Shown here: in pieces, positions 21,175 through 28,446 of the stretch | How positions within the stretch are numbered: position 1 is the first letter of the stretch | How the letters are laid out: each line of letters begins with the position of its first letter | Assembly: GCA_958349535.1 (NCBI GenBank) | Contig: CATWDJ010000026.1 | Location: 1-28,446 of the forward strand | Reading direction: 5' to 3' | Length of the DNA stretch: 28,446 nt | Source of the DNA: Maccoyibacter sp900556645 | GTDB lineage: Bacteria; Bacillota; Clostridia; Lachnospirales; Lachnospiraceae | Notes under the pieces: model-generated | Database searches by the model: none | What the model was told of the DNA's origin: nothing | The model's input: the letters and a program-made list of their open reading frames with translations, nothing else | Made by a program: the position numbers and the translations under genes

Positions 21175-23209
21175 ATTAGCAAAAGCATATGTGCAGATAG
21201 TCCCTTCTGCGAAAGGAATAAAAGGAAGTATATCCGAAGCACTTGGTGGCGAAGCGGATAGTGCTGGAAAAAGTGCAGGAAATACGCTTGGTTCTAGCCT
21301 AGCATCCACTGTTAAAAAAGTTATCGTTGCAGCGGGAATAGGAAAGGCTTTCAAACAGGCAATATCAGAGGGAGCAAACCTGGAACAGAGCCTTGGCGGA
21401 GTTGAAACACTGTTTAAGGATAGTGTAGATCAAGTCAAAAAGTATGCTAACGAAGCGTATAAAACGGCAGGATTGTCCGCGAACAGCTATATGGAGCAGG
21501 TTACAAGTTTTTCTGCATCCTTACTGCAATCATTAGGAGGCGATACTTCAAAAGCGGCGGATGCGGCAAATAGTGCAGTTATTGATATGGCTGACAATGC
21601 TAATAAAATGGGGACAAGTATTGAATCAATTCAAGATGCTTATCAGGGATTTGCGAAGCAAAACTATACCATGCTAGACAACTTAAAACTTGGATATGGT
21701 GGTACTAAAACAGAAATGGAAAGACTTCTTGCAGACGCTGAGAAGATATCTGGAGTTCATTATGACATTAATAATTTAAACGATGTCTACTCTGCTATAC
21801 ACGTTATTCAAGGAGAATTAGGGATAACAGGAACAACAGCAGAAGAGGCGGCATCTACAATATCTGGTTCATTAGCATCTATGAAATCAGCTTTTTCAAA
21901 CGTTTTAGGAATGCTTGCAACAGGTGGAGATTTGAAATCAGCTTTAAAAGCACTCGAAGAAACGGTATTTACGTTTGTATCAGGTAATCTTGCACCGATG
22001 GTGGCTAGAATTTTCGCCGGATTGCCGGAGATACTAAACTCGGTGTTGAGTATGGCAGTTAGGGGAATTAACCTACTAGCCAATAATGCAGATGCTATTC
22101 TTCAGATGGGAATTGATGTCGTGACCGGATTGGCTAGTTCTATTATATCGGCATTGCCATATCTTGCAGAGGCGGCATTAAATCTGATAGCATCATTTGG
22201 AAGTGCACTTATTAATACGGATTGGATACAGATAGGAAATGATTTCATATCAGGATTAAGAGATAGCATGTCAGTAGCATCCGGTGAAATATTCGGTACA
22301 GATACTAGTATTATCAGTTCTGTGATGAATTCTATCACACAGCATCTTCCTGATGTGTTGAATAAAGGTATCGAAATTGTGACAACGTTGGTAAATGGAA
22401 TTTTACAAAATCTGCCGTCACTCATTTTGGGAGCCGGACAATTAATCAGTCAATTTGTAGATTTTATTTTAAGCAATCTACCGACTATTTTAGAAGCCGG
22501 GGCAAATTTACTCTTGAATTTTGTTCAAGGTATAACGGAAAATTTGCCGGAAATTGTTAAATCAGCAGCTTCTACGATTACAGAGTTTTTATTAACAATC
22601 GGTAAACATCTGCCAGAGATACTATCGACTGGAGCTAAAATATTAGGAAAGTTGATAAAAGGATTGATTAGTGCAATACCTGATTTGATAAAGTCAATTC
22701 CCAAAATCATCTCTGGTATAGCAGATACGTTGTCTAAGCATGACTGGCATGGATTAGGTAGTGATATACTGGCAGGAATCGGAAAAGGTATCACGAGTTC
22801 TGTTTCATCAGTCGTGGAAGCGGCAAAAAAAGCGGCGAAATCTATTTTTGATGCCGTAGAAGATTTTTTTAAAATCGGCTCTCCATCAAAACTGATGCGT
22901 GACGAAATCGGCAGATGGATTCCGGCTGGTATTGCAGTTGGTATTGAGAAAAATCTTGACCCTGTGACAGATGCTATGGATGAAATCACAAAACTCACGA
23001 CAGGAACATTGAACAGTGACATAGAATACGGATTGAGCGATAATCAAAAAACATTAAACAGTGCAGCGGTATCGTATGATACCAGAAACTCAACAGAACC
23101 TATTGATTATGACAGGCTTGAAGATATTTATACCGAATCATCAAAAAATATGAGTATTAAAATAGATACGAGAATATTAGGAAGAGTTATTCGTGAGGTG
23201 ATGGCATAG
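21164..23209 (+). CDS. Tail tape measure protein with 22-residue repeats (681 aa)
   Basis: Sets tail length and lies inside the tail tube. N-terminal MATELAKAYVQIVPSAKGIK, then GGVETLFKDSVDQVKKYANE and AYQGFAKQNYTMLDNLKLGY, all typical of Firmicute tape measures. Residues 287-352 and 395-526 are tandem 22-residue hydrophobic units mostly beginning LP (three, then six), separated by 42 residues; each block is followed by a DW...G segment. The C-terminus (KIGSPSKLMRDEIGRWIPAG) is a conserved tape-measure end. With the usual rule of about 0.15 nm per residue, the tail would be roughly 100 nm. Confidence 0.92.
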   Translation: MATELAKAYVQIVPSAKGIKGSISEALGGEADSAGKSAGNTLGSSLASTVKKVIVAAGIGKAFKQAISEGANLEQSLGGVETLFKDSVDQVKKYANEAYKTAGLSANSYMEQVTSFSASLLQSLGGDTSKAADAANSAVIDMADNANKMGTSIESIQDAYQGFAKQNYTMLDNLKLGYGGTKTEMERLLADAEKISGVHYDINNLNDVYSAIHVIQGELGITGTTAEEAASTISGSLASMKSAFSNVLGMLATGGDLKSALKALEETVFTFVSGNLAPMVARIFAGLPEILNSVLSMAVRGINLLANNADAILQMGIDVVTGLASSIISALPYLAEAALNLIASFGSALINTDWIQIGNDFISGLRDSMSVASGEIFGTDTSIISSVMNSITQHLPDVLNKGIEIVTTLVNGILQNLPSLILGAGQLISQFVDFILSNLPTILEAGANLLLNFVQGITENLPEIVKSAASTITEFLLTIGKHLPEILSTGAKILGKLIKGLISAIPDLIKSIPKIISGIADTLSKHDWHGLGSDILAGIGKGITSSVSSVVEAAKKAAKSIFDAVEDFFKIGSPSKLMRDEIGRWIPAGIAVGIEKNLDPVTDAMDEITKLTTGTLNSDIEYGLSDNQKTLNSAAVSYDTRNSTEPIDYDRLEDIYTESSKNMSIKIDTRILGRVIREVMA

Positions 23210-24039
23210 TGGATGTATATTATGTGAATTCAAAAAATCAGAGAGTTTATTTTACTCAAACGCCGTATGTGCTTTTAGACGGCGGTTCCATATTTAATTA
23301 TTCTTTAAGCTATACCACTAACTCTGGTAAAGAAAAACCAAGAATTAAGAATTTCAGCAATAGGCTTAAGAAAGGCGACATGACAATAATTGTGTCTGGA
23401 AAAACAAGAGAAGAGTATTGCGAGAATATTAATAATCTGATGGATGTCATAGCTTATGATGTGAATAACAATACCTCTGGAAAGTTATATTGCGGAGAAC
23501 AGTATTGTTCCGGGTATTTTTATGAAAATAAACATGGAACAACATATAACAACTCAAGGCGTGCGGAACTTAAGTTGAATTTTATTGTTGAAAATGGAAA
23601 ATGGATAAAAGAAACCCCATATTCCTTTGAAGCCAAAGCCCTTTCCCTCTCCAACGTTAAAAAGTATGCCTACAAGTATCCGTACCGATACAGTATCAGT
23701 GCCGGAGAGAACTTCATAGAGAACAGCCATTACGCAGACTGCAATTTCAAACTCCGAATCTACGGACCGTGCGTGAACCCACATATCATCATCGGCACAC
23801 ACAGGTATCAGGTATGGACCATATTGACCGCCGGGGAATGGCTTGAGATAGACAGTATCAGAAATAAAGTCTACAAGGTCATGGTAAACGGTACGAAGGT
23901 AAGCCTTTTTAACGAGAGGGACAAGCTGTCATCGGTATTCGAAAAGATACCGCCTGGCAGACAGCGGGTAGTTGCCCCGGGAACCTTCAATTTTGACCTT
24001 ATCCTGTACGAAGAAAGGAGCGAACCGGAATGGAATTGA
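23209..24039 (+). CDS. Distal tail protein (Dit) (276 aa)
   Basis: First baseplate protein after the tape measure; forms the hexameric hub at the tail tip. GTG 23209 overlaps the tape measure stop by one base, with GAGGTGAT about 8 nt upstream. The N-terminal half carries the tail-tube-like fold (YFTQTPYVLLDGGSIFNYSL and KGDMTIIVSGKTREEYCENI). The C-terminal half (YADCNFKLRIYGPCVNPHII to PGTFNFDLILYEERSEPEW) is galectin-like. Base composition changes inside the gene: 18 of 60 bases are G/C in 23401-23460 but 32 of 60 in 23761-23820, indicating a recombination junction near 23610. Confidence 0.85.
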   Translation: MDVYYVNSKNQRVYFTQTPYVLLDGGSIFNYSLSYTTNSGKEKPRIKNFSNRLKKGDMTIIVSGKTREEYCENINNLMDVIAYDVNNNTSGKLYCGEQYCSGYFYENKHGTTYNNSRRAELKLNFIVENGKWIKETPYSFEAKALSLSNVKKYAYKYPYRYSISAGENFIENSHYADCNFKLRIYGPCVNPHIIIGTHRYQVWTILTAGEWLEIDSIRNKVYKVMVNGTKVSLFNERDKLSSVFEKIPPGRQRVVAPGTFNFDLILYEERSEPEWN

Positions 24040-25022
24040 AATTAATTACTGCAGATCCATCTGGAAAAGAACTTGCTTATCTGGATGATGCAGAGGTGGA
24101 TGTGGATATCGGTACGGATAATGACTTTGAACTTATCATATCCATGTCAGACTACGGCGAGAATTATGCATACGGCAACCGTATTTTCATCCCGGACACG
24201 GAATACGGCGGACTGATTGAGGATATGAATGTCATAACTGCCAACGATGAGATAAAGCTGAATGGATACACATGGCGTGGACTGCTCACACAGAAAGTCG
24301 TGGAGCCGCCGGATGGAGCAGAGAATCTGATTTTAAACGGAGAACTGAATACGGTCATACGGGAACTGGTGGGAGACCGTTTCGGGGATTTATTTATTGT
24401 GGAAGATGTTAATACAGGAGTTATCTTAAAGAATTGGGTAGTTGACCGCTACGCAATCCTCCATGATACCATTATGAAGTTTCTGGATGCGTCAGGATAC
24501 CGCTTAAAAATCTGGTATCAGCAGGGAGAACGTACCGAACCGGGAGCCGTTCATTTACAGGCTGTTCCAGTGGTGGACTACTCCGAACAGCTTGAGTATA
24601 GTCAGGATGCCAACCTTGATTTTAATGTCCGGGACTACCGCCGGGGTATCAATCATTTAATCTGTGCCGGCGGAGGCGAAGGCACGGAGCGAACCATCCT
24701 CCACCTCTATGTACAGGAGGACGGAAGTATCGGAAAGACACAGTTTTACACCGGATTATCAGAGCGGACAGCCTATTATGACTATGGTAACGCCGAGGAT
24801 GAAGAGAAGCTGGAAGAGGGCGGCATGAAACGGCTGACAGAATTGCAGAACTATAAAAAATTCGAGATAAGCGTGGATGATATTGACCTTGAGTTGGGCG
24901 ATATCGTCGGCGGAAGGGAATACATCACGGGAACCGAAGTGAAAAAGCCGGTTGCAGGAAAGATTTTTAATCAGAAAGACGGACAGGTGTCCATTCAATA
25001 TAAACTGAAAGGAGCAGATTGA
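24030..25022 (+). CDS. Gp37-like tail protein, ReqiPepy6 family (330 aa)
   Basis: Baseplate hub/tail-associated protein of the Siphovirus ReqiPepy6 Gp37-like family. Recognisable segments: DDAEVDVDIGTDNDFELIIS, YGNRIFIPDTEYGGLIEDMN, the GYTWRGLLTQKVVEPPDG strand and FEISVDDIDLELGDIVGGRE near the C-terminus, where the proteins engage the needle. It probably replaces a classical Tal protein. AAGGAG precedes ATG 24030, inside the Dit gene (10-nt overlap). Its higher GC matches the second half of Dit, so both belong to one acquired block. Confidence 0.82.
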   Translation: MELKLITADPSGKELAYLDDAEVDVDIGTDNDFELIISMSDYGENYAYGNRIFIPDTEYGGLIEDMNVITANDEIKLNGYTWRGLLTQKVVEPPDGAENLILNGELNTVIRELVGDRFGDLFIVEDVNTGVILKNWVVDRYAILHDTIMKFLDASGYRLKIWYQQGERTEPGAVHLQAVPVVDYSEQLEYSQDANLDFNVRDYRRGINHLICAGGGEGTERTILHLYVQEDGSIGKTQFYTGLSERTAYYDYGNAEDEEKLEEGGMKRLTELQNYKKFEISVDDIDLELGDIVGGREYITGTEVKKPVAGKIFNQKDGQVSIQYKLKGAD

Positions 25023-25023
25023 T

Positions 25024-25878
25024 ATGAGCTTTAAAGGAATCACGGTCATGGTACCGGAAGAAAATCTCGGGAATATCACGGCGGCAGACGATGCAGCCAT
25101 CTTCCAGAGCCTCATCGGTTCGGATGGTGTGTTAAGCATTGGAAATAAATTCGCTGTGACCGTCATCAGTAATAATGATGTTAGGATATCAGATGGTGTT
25201 TTATGCGTCGGCGGTCATATTGGACGCATTGCTTATGGGGACTATAATGATATGACCATTGAAAACGGCATACTTGGAGAAAACAGGAATGATATCATTT
25301 ATGCGAAGTTCTTGACCAGCGGAAATTATGACACATTTACCCTTGAAGTTAAAAAGGGAGACAGTATTGCCGGGACTGCGAAGGACCCGGATTTTACACA
25401 GGGAATATTGTATGAAAATGCTACACTCCGGGAGATACCGCTTTGGCGTGTGAAACTGGAAGAGTTAAGTATCGTAGCGGTGGAGCAGATGTTCACGGTT
25501 ATTCCGACCATACCGGAACTTCTGGCTATGGTTAATTTAAAAGGAAGTGCAACCGATGTGAATGCTTTAAAAACATCTGTGAATACGATAAATACAAAAT
25601 TAACAGCCGGATATGTTGCCGGTACAGATGAATTTAAATATAAAGCTGCATGGGATAGTGTTAATACAGGCACACATAAACTGATGTATATCATATCAGA
25701 CGGTGGCACGGAGCCGATTATAGTGCCATGCAATATTAGTATAGCAAGTCCGGCATCTCCTGTTATCATGAAAAATGCCAGTGGTTCCGCTATTTTTCAG
25801 TATTACGTATCCGGCAAAACGCTCTATGTGTACGTTTTGAATAGTGCTAATAAGGTCGGAGTGAATTATATTTTATAG
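25024..25878 (+). CDS. Tail fibre/baseplate protein, putative receptor-binding (284 aa)
   Basis: The N-terminal ~160 residues (FKGITVMVPEENLGNITAAD, then DGVLCVGGHIGRIAYGDYND and REIPLWRVKLEELSI) are typical of Firmicute phage baseplate proteins that anchor fibres. The C-terminal part (KYKAAWDSVNTGTHKLMYII and ASPVIMKNASGSAIFQYYVS) looks like a variable beta-rich head, a plausible receptor-binding tip. GAAAGGAG precedes the start. It is the last large structural gene, and the C-terminal third is a likely site of host-range variation. Confidence 0.72.
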   Translation: MSFKGITVMVPEENLGNITAADDAAIFQSLIGSDGVLSIGNKFAVTVISNNDVRISDGVLCVGGHIGRIAYGDYNDMTIENGILGENRNDIIYAKFLTSGNYDTFTLEVKKGDSIAGTAKDPDFTQGILYENATLREIPLWRVKLEELSIVAVEQMFTVIPTIPELLAMVNLKGSATDVNALKTSVNTINTKLTAGYVAGTDEFKYKAAWDSVNTGTHKLMYIISDGGTEPIIVPCNISIASPASPVIMKNASGSAIFQYYVSGKTLYVYVLNSANKVGVNYIL

Positions 25879-25901
25879 CTTGTGAAGGAAGGAGGATAAA
25901 C

Positions 25902-26285
25902 ATGAAGAAATTTATTTTTAACGATGGAAGAAGCTGTGATGTGCAGACAGTAGAAGCCTCCGGGGGAGTGCTTCATGCGAGATTTATCTTGCAGACTTCC
26001 GAACAGCTCAAGGCATTTTTTAAAGATGAATTTGCCTGTAAAAAACTTACGGTACAGGAAAACGGCAAAGAGACCGTTTTTGAAAATTACACCAATCTTA
26101 CCTATATAAAAGAAGAGGCAGGCGGAATCTGGGAGGTGGAGATGGTCCAGCCGGAGGCAGACCTTGAGACCAGACTGTCCGCCGTAGAGCAGAAAACTGA
26201 CGATACGGTAAACGCATTAACAGAAGCGGTATTGGAGCTGACCACCGCTATCGCGGCAATGAAGGAGGTGGAAGCGGATGTTTAA
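25902..26285 (+). CDS. Small baseplate-associated protein with C-terminal coiled coil (127 aa)
   Basis: The first ~85 residues are beta-rich (KKFIFNDGRSCDVQTVEASG to VFENYTNLTYIKEEAGGIWE) and the last ~40 form an amphipathic helix (LETRLSAVEQKTDDTVNALT). This order is seen in small proteins between fibre and XkdX genes of clostridial phages; an exact role is unknown. GGAGGATAAAC precedes the start; the end overlaps the next gene by 8 nt. Confidence 0.68.
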   Translation: MKKFIFNDGRSCDVQTVEASGGVLHARFILQTSEQLKAFFKDEFACKKLTVQENGKETVFENYTNLTYIKEEAGGIWEVEMVQPEADLETRLSAVEQKTDDTVNALTEAVLELTTAIAAMKEVEADV

Positions 26286-26403
26286 TGAAAATTCAATCGT
26301 AGCCAAAATATGGGCGGAAAAAGTGAAAGACGGTACATATAGCTTAGAACAGGTCCCGGACTTATCCAATCTCCGGGAAGTGGTAGCCGGAATGGTAGCA
26401 TAG
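26278..26403 (+). CDS. XkdX-like small phage protein (41 aa)
   Basis: ATG 26278 lies inside the end of the previous gene, behind GGAGGTGGAAG. The product starts MFNENSIVAKIWAEKVKDGT and ends YSLEQVPDLSNLREVVAGMV-A. The pattern of a short helix, a Y-x-L-E-Q-VP turn and NLREVV is typical of the XkdX/CD1375-like small proteins that follow the fibre genes in Firmicute phages. Function unknown. Confidence 0.75.
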   Translation: MFNENSIVAKIWAEKVKDGTYSLEQVPDLSNLREVVAGMVA

Positions 26404-26409
26404 AGCCAG

Positions 26410-26444
26410 AGAGCCAGATATCTTAATGATGTTTGGCTCTTTTT
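26410..26444 (+). terminator. Intrinsic terminator between tail and lysis genes
   Basis: AGAGCCA (26410-26416) pairs with TGGCTCT (26434-26440), followed by TTTTT. It separates the tail operon from the lysis cassette, which then depends on readthrough or a local promoter I cannot identify. Confidence 0.75.
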
Positions 26445-26469
26445 AAATAAGAAAAAAGGAGAGATGCGT

Positions 26470-26763
26470 ATGATTGCATTCATAAATGACTACTGGCAGA
26501 TACTCACAACCTTTTTAGCGGTCGTAGCTTATCTGTACAGGCAGATAGTGGCTACCAGAAAAGGGGTCAGAGCATTGCTGAGAGCGGATATTATCCGACT
26601 CTATAATAAATACCATGATGACCTTGGATACTGTCCTCTCTACGTTAAGCAGGCGTTAGAAGAGGAATACAAGGAATACCACGCATTAAAAGGGAATGGC
26701 GTAGGCACCCAGATGTATGAGGCTTTAATGGATTTACCAACAGAACCGAAGGAGGAATCATAA
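26470..26763 (+). CDS. Small membrane protein of the lysis cassette (97 aa)
   Basis: AAGGAG at 26456-26461 fits ATG 26470 (8 nt) better than ATG 26464 (2 nt). One N-terminal hydrophobic helix (QILTTFLAVVAYLYRQI) is followed by a basic helical region (GVRALLRADIIRLYNKYHDD) and an acidic tail. It stands immediately before the holin gene, so it may be a holin partner or antiholin, but similar proteins are often annotated only as phage membrane proteins. The stop overlaps the next start by one base. Confidence 0.65.
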   Translation: MIAFINDYWQILTTFLAVVAYLYRQIVATRKGVRALLRADIIRLYNKYHDDLGYCPLYVKQALEEEYKEYHALKGNGVGTQMYEALMDLPTEPKEES

Positions 26764-26981
26764 TGAAAGGAATTAAAATCAGTAAAAAAGCACAGAAATG
26801 GTTGAAAGCGGCAGGAATCCGAGCCGTGAAAACAATGGCACAGACAGCGGTAGCCCTGCTCCCGGCAGCGGCAACCATCACACAGGTAGATTGGCTGACC
26901 GTTATCGGTACGGCGGCATTAGCAGGCGTTGCGTCTGTGATTACATCATTGGCAGGATTGCCGGAAGCGAAGGAGGAATAG
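26763..26981 (+). CDS. Phage holin, r1t-like (72 aa)
   Basis: Forms membrane lesions that release or activate the endolysin. A positively charged N-terminus (KGIKISKKAQKWLKAAGIRA) is followed by two hydrophobic segments: about 27-41 (QTAVALLPAAATITQ) and 44-65 (WLTVIGTAALAGVASVITSL). The second, AALAGVASVITSLAGLPE, is the characteristic end of r1t-type holins. GGAGGAATC precedes ATG 26763; the endolysin follows after 3 nt with GGAGGAA. Confidence 0.8.
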   Translation: MKGIKISKKAQKWLKAAGIRAVKTMAQTAVALLPAAATITQVDWLTVIGTAALAGVASVITSLAGLPEAKEE

Positions 26982-26984
26982 AAT

Positions 26985-27794
26985 ATGAGACAGATTGGAG
27001 AAGCAGGATTGAATCTTATTAAACAGTTCGAGGGATGCCGTCTGGAGGCATATAAGGACCCGGCAGGCGTATGGACCATTGGATACGGTCATACCTCGGG
27101 AGTAAAGCAGGGACAGACCATCACACAGGAGCAGGCAGACCAGTATCTGAGAGAGGACTGCCAGAAGTTTGCTGACTACGTGGACAACCCGGCATATGTC
27201 CCGGTCACAGCACAGCTCAATGAGAATCAGAGGGATGCACTCATCAGCTTCGCATTCAACTGCGGGCAGGGAAATCTTAAGACATTGTGTGCTGGCCGGA
27301 GCGTGGCACAGATTGCCGAGAAAATTCCTTTATACAATAAAGCAGGCGGCAAAGTCTTAAACGGTCTTGCGAAGAGACGTGCGGCAGAAGTAGAGCTTTT
27401 CAATACCCCGGTGGCAACCGTACAGGCGGCAGAGACAACCCCGGCAGGATTCTCACAGGATGTCCTTGACTTCCAGCGTGCTTGTAACGCGGACGGAATC
27501 ACGGATGAAAATGGTAACGAACTGAAAGAGGACGGTATCCTTGGAGACCATACCAAGGCGTCTGCAGCTAAGGTACTTTTAAAAGCAAAGCTGGTAAACG
27601 GAAAATACAAGGTCGGCTCTACAGGTGTTCTGGTAGAGTTCGTACAGTTTCGTATTGGATTCACAGGAGCGGATATCGACCGGAAATACGGTGCAGATAC
27701 CAGACAGGGAGTGATTGCATATCAGGAGAATCACGGATTAACAGCAGATGGAATCGTTGGTGTAAAAACCATTACGTGTATGCTGGGATGTTAA
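26985..27794 (+). CDS. Endolysin, GH24 lysozyme with peptidoglycan-binding C-terminus (269 aa)
   Basis: Hydrolyses the glycan strands of peptidoglycan at the end of infection. The T4-lysozyme-type catalytic triad spacing is intact: E16 (LIKQFEGCR), D25 (YKDPAG) and T31 (WTIGYGHT). The domain continues to about residue 140 with NENQRDALISFAFNCG and LAKRRAAEVELF. After an Ala/Thr-rich linker, residues about 152-269 form a peptidoglycan-binding region with two PGB1-like halves (LDFQRACNADG...DGILGDHT and KYGADTRQGVIAYQENHGLT...DGIVG). No signal peptide, so export relies on the holin. Confidence 0.92.
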   Translation: MRQIGEAGLNLIKQFEGCRLEAYKDPAGVWTIGYGHTSGVKQGQTITQEQADQYLREDCQKFADYVDNPAYVPVTAQLNENQRDALISFAFNCGQGNLKTLCAGRSVAQIAEKIPLYNKAGGKVLNGLAKRRAAEVELFNTPVATVQAAETTPAGFSQDVLDFQRACNADGITDENGNELKEDGILGDHTKASAAKVLLKAKLVNGKYKVGSTGVLVEFVQFRIGFTGADIDRKYGADTRQGVIAYQENHGLTADGIVGVKTITCMLGC

Positions 27795-27845
27795 GTGGAT
27801 AAAAAATAAATGTTTTAAATTATTTCTACATGTGATATAAAATTT

Positions 27846-27887
27846 ATAGAGGCTATCCGTCATAAGTTAATGACTGATAGCCTCTAT
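27846..27887. repeat. 42-nt near-perfect hairpin at the prophage right end
   Basis: ATAGAGGCTATC pairs with GATAGCCTCTAT (12 bp), then one C/T mismatch, then GTCAT/ATGAC (5 bp) with a 6-nt loop. There is no T run on the + strand side. It sits between the endolysin gene and the interrupted catalase gene and may insulate phage from host transcription or be part of the attachment region. Confidence 0.8.
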
Positions 27888-27895
27888 GTGCTAAA

Positions 27896-28300
27896 GAACT
27901 TGCACACATGGAAATGATTTCCGCCATTGTCCATCAGCTTACCAGAAACCTGTCGCCGGAAGAGATTAAAGCTTCGGGATTTGATAAATATTATGTGGAT
28001 CATACGCTGGCTCTCTGGCCACAGGCAGCAGGAGGTATTCCGTTTAATGCCTGTGAATTCCAGTCAAAAGGAGATCCTATTACGGATTTGACAGAAGACC
28101 TTGCGGCAGAGCAGAAGGCAAGAACCACTTATGACAATATCCTGCGTCTGGTAAAAGACCCGGAGGTCTGTGATCCAATCCGATTCCTGCGGGCAAGAGA
28201 AATTGTCCACTTCCAGAGATTTGGCGAAGGACTTCGGAAAGTACAGGAGGATTTGGATTCGAAAAACTTTTATGCATACAACCCTGAGTTTGACCGTTAA
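27896..28300 (+). pseudogene. 5'-truncated manganese catalase (CotJC-like) gene
   Basis: Coding similarity begins at GAACTTGCACACATGG (ELAHMEM) and runs through SGFDKYYVDHT, QSKGDPITDL, EDLAAEQKARTTYDNILRLV and REIVHFQRFG to the natural end NPEFDR. These are the dimanganese catalase/CotJC family motifs. Metal ligands present: the Glu and His of ELAH, the Glu of EDLAAEQ and the His of IVHFQ; the first Glu and about 50 N-terminal residues are absent. The frame is closed by TAG at 27878-27880, and ATG 27908 is an internal Met. The breakpoint next to phage sequence implies that the prophage entered this gene; the other half should be at the left end, outside the window. Confidence 0.85.
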
Positions 28301-28313
28301 CTCAGTAAATCCG

Positions 28314-28352
28314 AAAGGTATCGGGAAGGTCTTTTGCTTTCCGGTACCTTTT
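28314..28352 (+). terminator. Intrinsic terminator of the catalase gene
   Basis: A 15-bp stem (28314-28328 with 28337-28351, two G-U pairs, loop GTCTTTTG) ends in TTTT. It lies 14 nt after the catalase stop and is the host gene's terminator. Confidence 0.8.
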
Positions 28353-28446
28353 GACATGAAATGGGGATTGGGATAGAATGGTAGAGATATAGGTAGTGTC
28401 AAGTGAACTATGAAAAACTGAGTTAAAAGAAAAAGGCTCAGATGAA
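28353..28446. other. Host flank without a recognised gene
   Basis: The last ~94 nt are A/G-rich, with no ORF carrying a ribosome site. The GTGTCAAGTGAAC stretch near 28397 faintly resembles an insertion-sequence end, but the window stops before this can be judged. Confidence 0.3.

Noticed and set aside
26798..27022. Overlapping frame in the holin gene
   Set aside because: The holin frame has the ribosome site, membrane helices and family ending; the other frame has none.
28390..28446. Possible insertion-sequence end in the host flank
   Set aside because: Only about 50 nt are visible, with no transposase or paired terminal repeat.
1..28446. tRNA or rRNA genes
   Set aside because: I saw no cloverleaf with a conserved T-loop (GGTTCRA) in a suitable context and no rRNA-like stretch; a dedicated scan was not possible.

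Overview
The window is about 28 kb of a temperate, long-tailed (siphovirus-type) prophage with every gene on the + strand, followed by about 0.5 kb of bacterial chromosome. The host looks like a low-GC, spore-forming Firmicute, most likely a clostridial or Lachnospiraceae-type gut bacterium. The evidence is strong AGGAGG ribosome sites, AT-rich coding sequence, clostridial-type phage families (Lin1244/Lin1753 replisome organizer, YopX, DUF551, Gp37-like tail protein, XkdX-like protein) and a CotJC/manganese-catalase gene at the right edge. Family assignments come from sequence recognition only; no search was run. The lysogeny end (integrase, repressor) is not in the window and presumably lies to the left.

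Layout. (1) 102-2937: early genes, including a membrane-anchored SleB-like cell wall hydrolase, an ArpU/sigma-region-4-like regulator, a DnaD-type replisome organizer and several small proteins. (2) 2949-6791: a PP-loop (PAPS-reductase-like) protein followed by a fused SNF2-type helicase/DNA methyltransferase, a candidate DNA-modification pair. (3) 7011-10152: a run of small accessory genes (Cys-rich microprotein, YopX, Lar-like zinc ribbon, DUF551 proteins). (4) 10229-11355: two very AT-rich unknown genes separated by a terminator, probably a moron or defence cassette. (5) 11366-12483: a catalytic-domain-only tyrosine recombinase flanked by two copies of a promoter-plus-terminator module, then a four-Cys microprotein. 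(6) 12557-17028: HNH endonuclease, portal, MuF minor head protein with a PD-(D/E)XK toxin-like C-terminus, then the large terminase. This order is unusual because the terminase follows portal and MuF. (7) 17105-21174: scaffold, HK97-fold capsid protein, connector and completion proteins, tail tube, and tail assembly chaperones joined by a -1 frameshift. (8) 21164-26403: tape measure, Dit, Gp37-like tail protein, fibre, XkdX-like protein. (9) 26470-27794: lysis cassette (small membrane protein, r1t-like holin, GH24 endolysin). (10) 27846-28446: a 42-nt hairpin, then the 3' part of a manganese catalase gene whose 5' part is missing, so the prophage appears to sit inside that gene.

How it works together: early genes set up replication and possibly mark or protect phage DNA. 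A sigma-like regulator and a duplicated promoter/terminator module sit in front of the late operon. Structural genes follow in mostly canonical order, and the holin/endolysin pair ends the cycle. The most noteworthy items are the PP-loop plus helicase-methylase pair, the MuF-toxin fusion with no adjacent immunity gene, the recombinase between duplicated promoter modules, a helicase-gene start whose Shine-Dalgarno is bridged by a hairpin, and insertion into a catalase/spore-coat-type gene.
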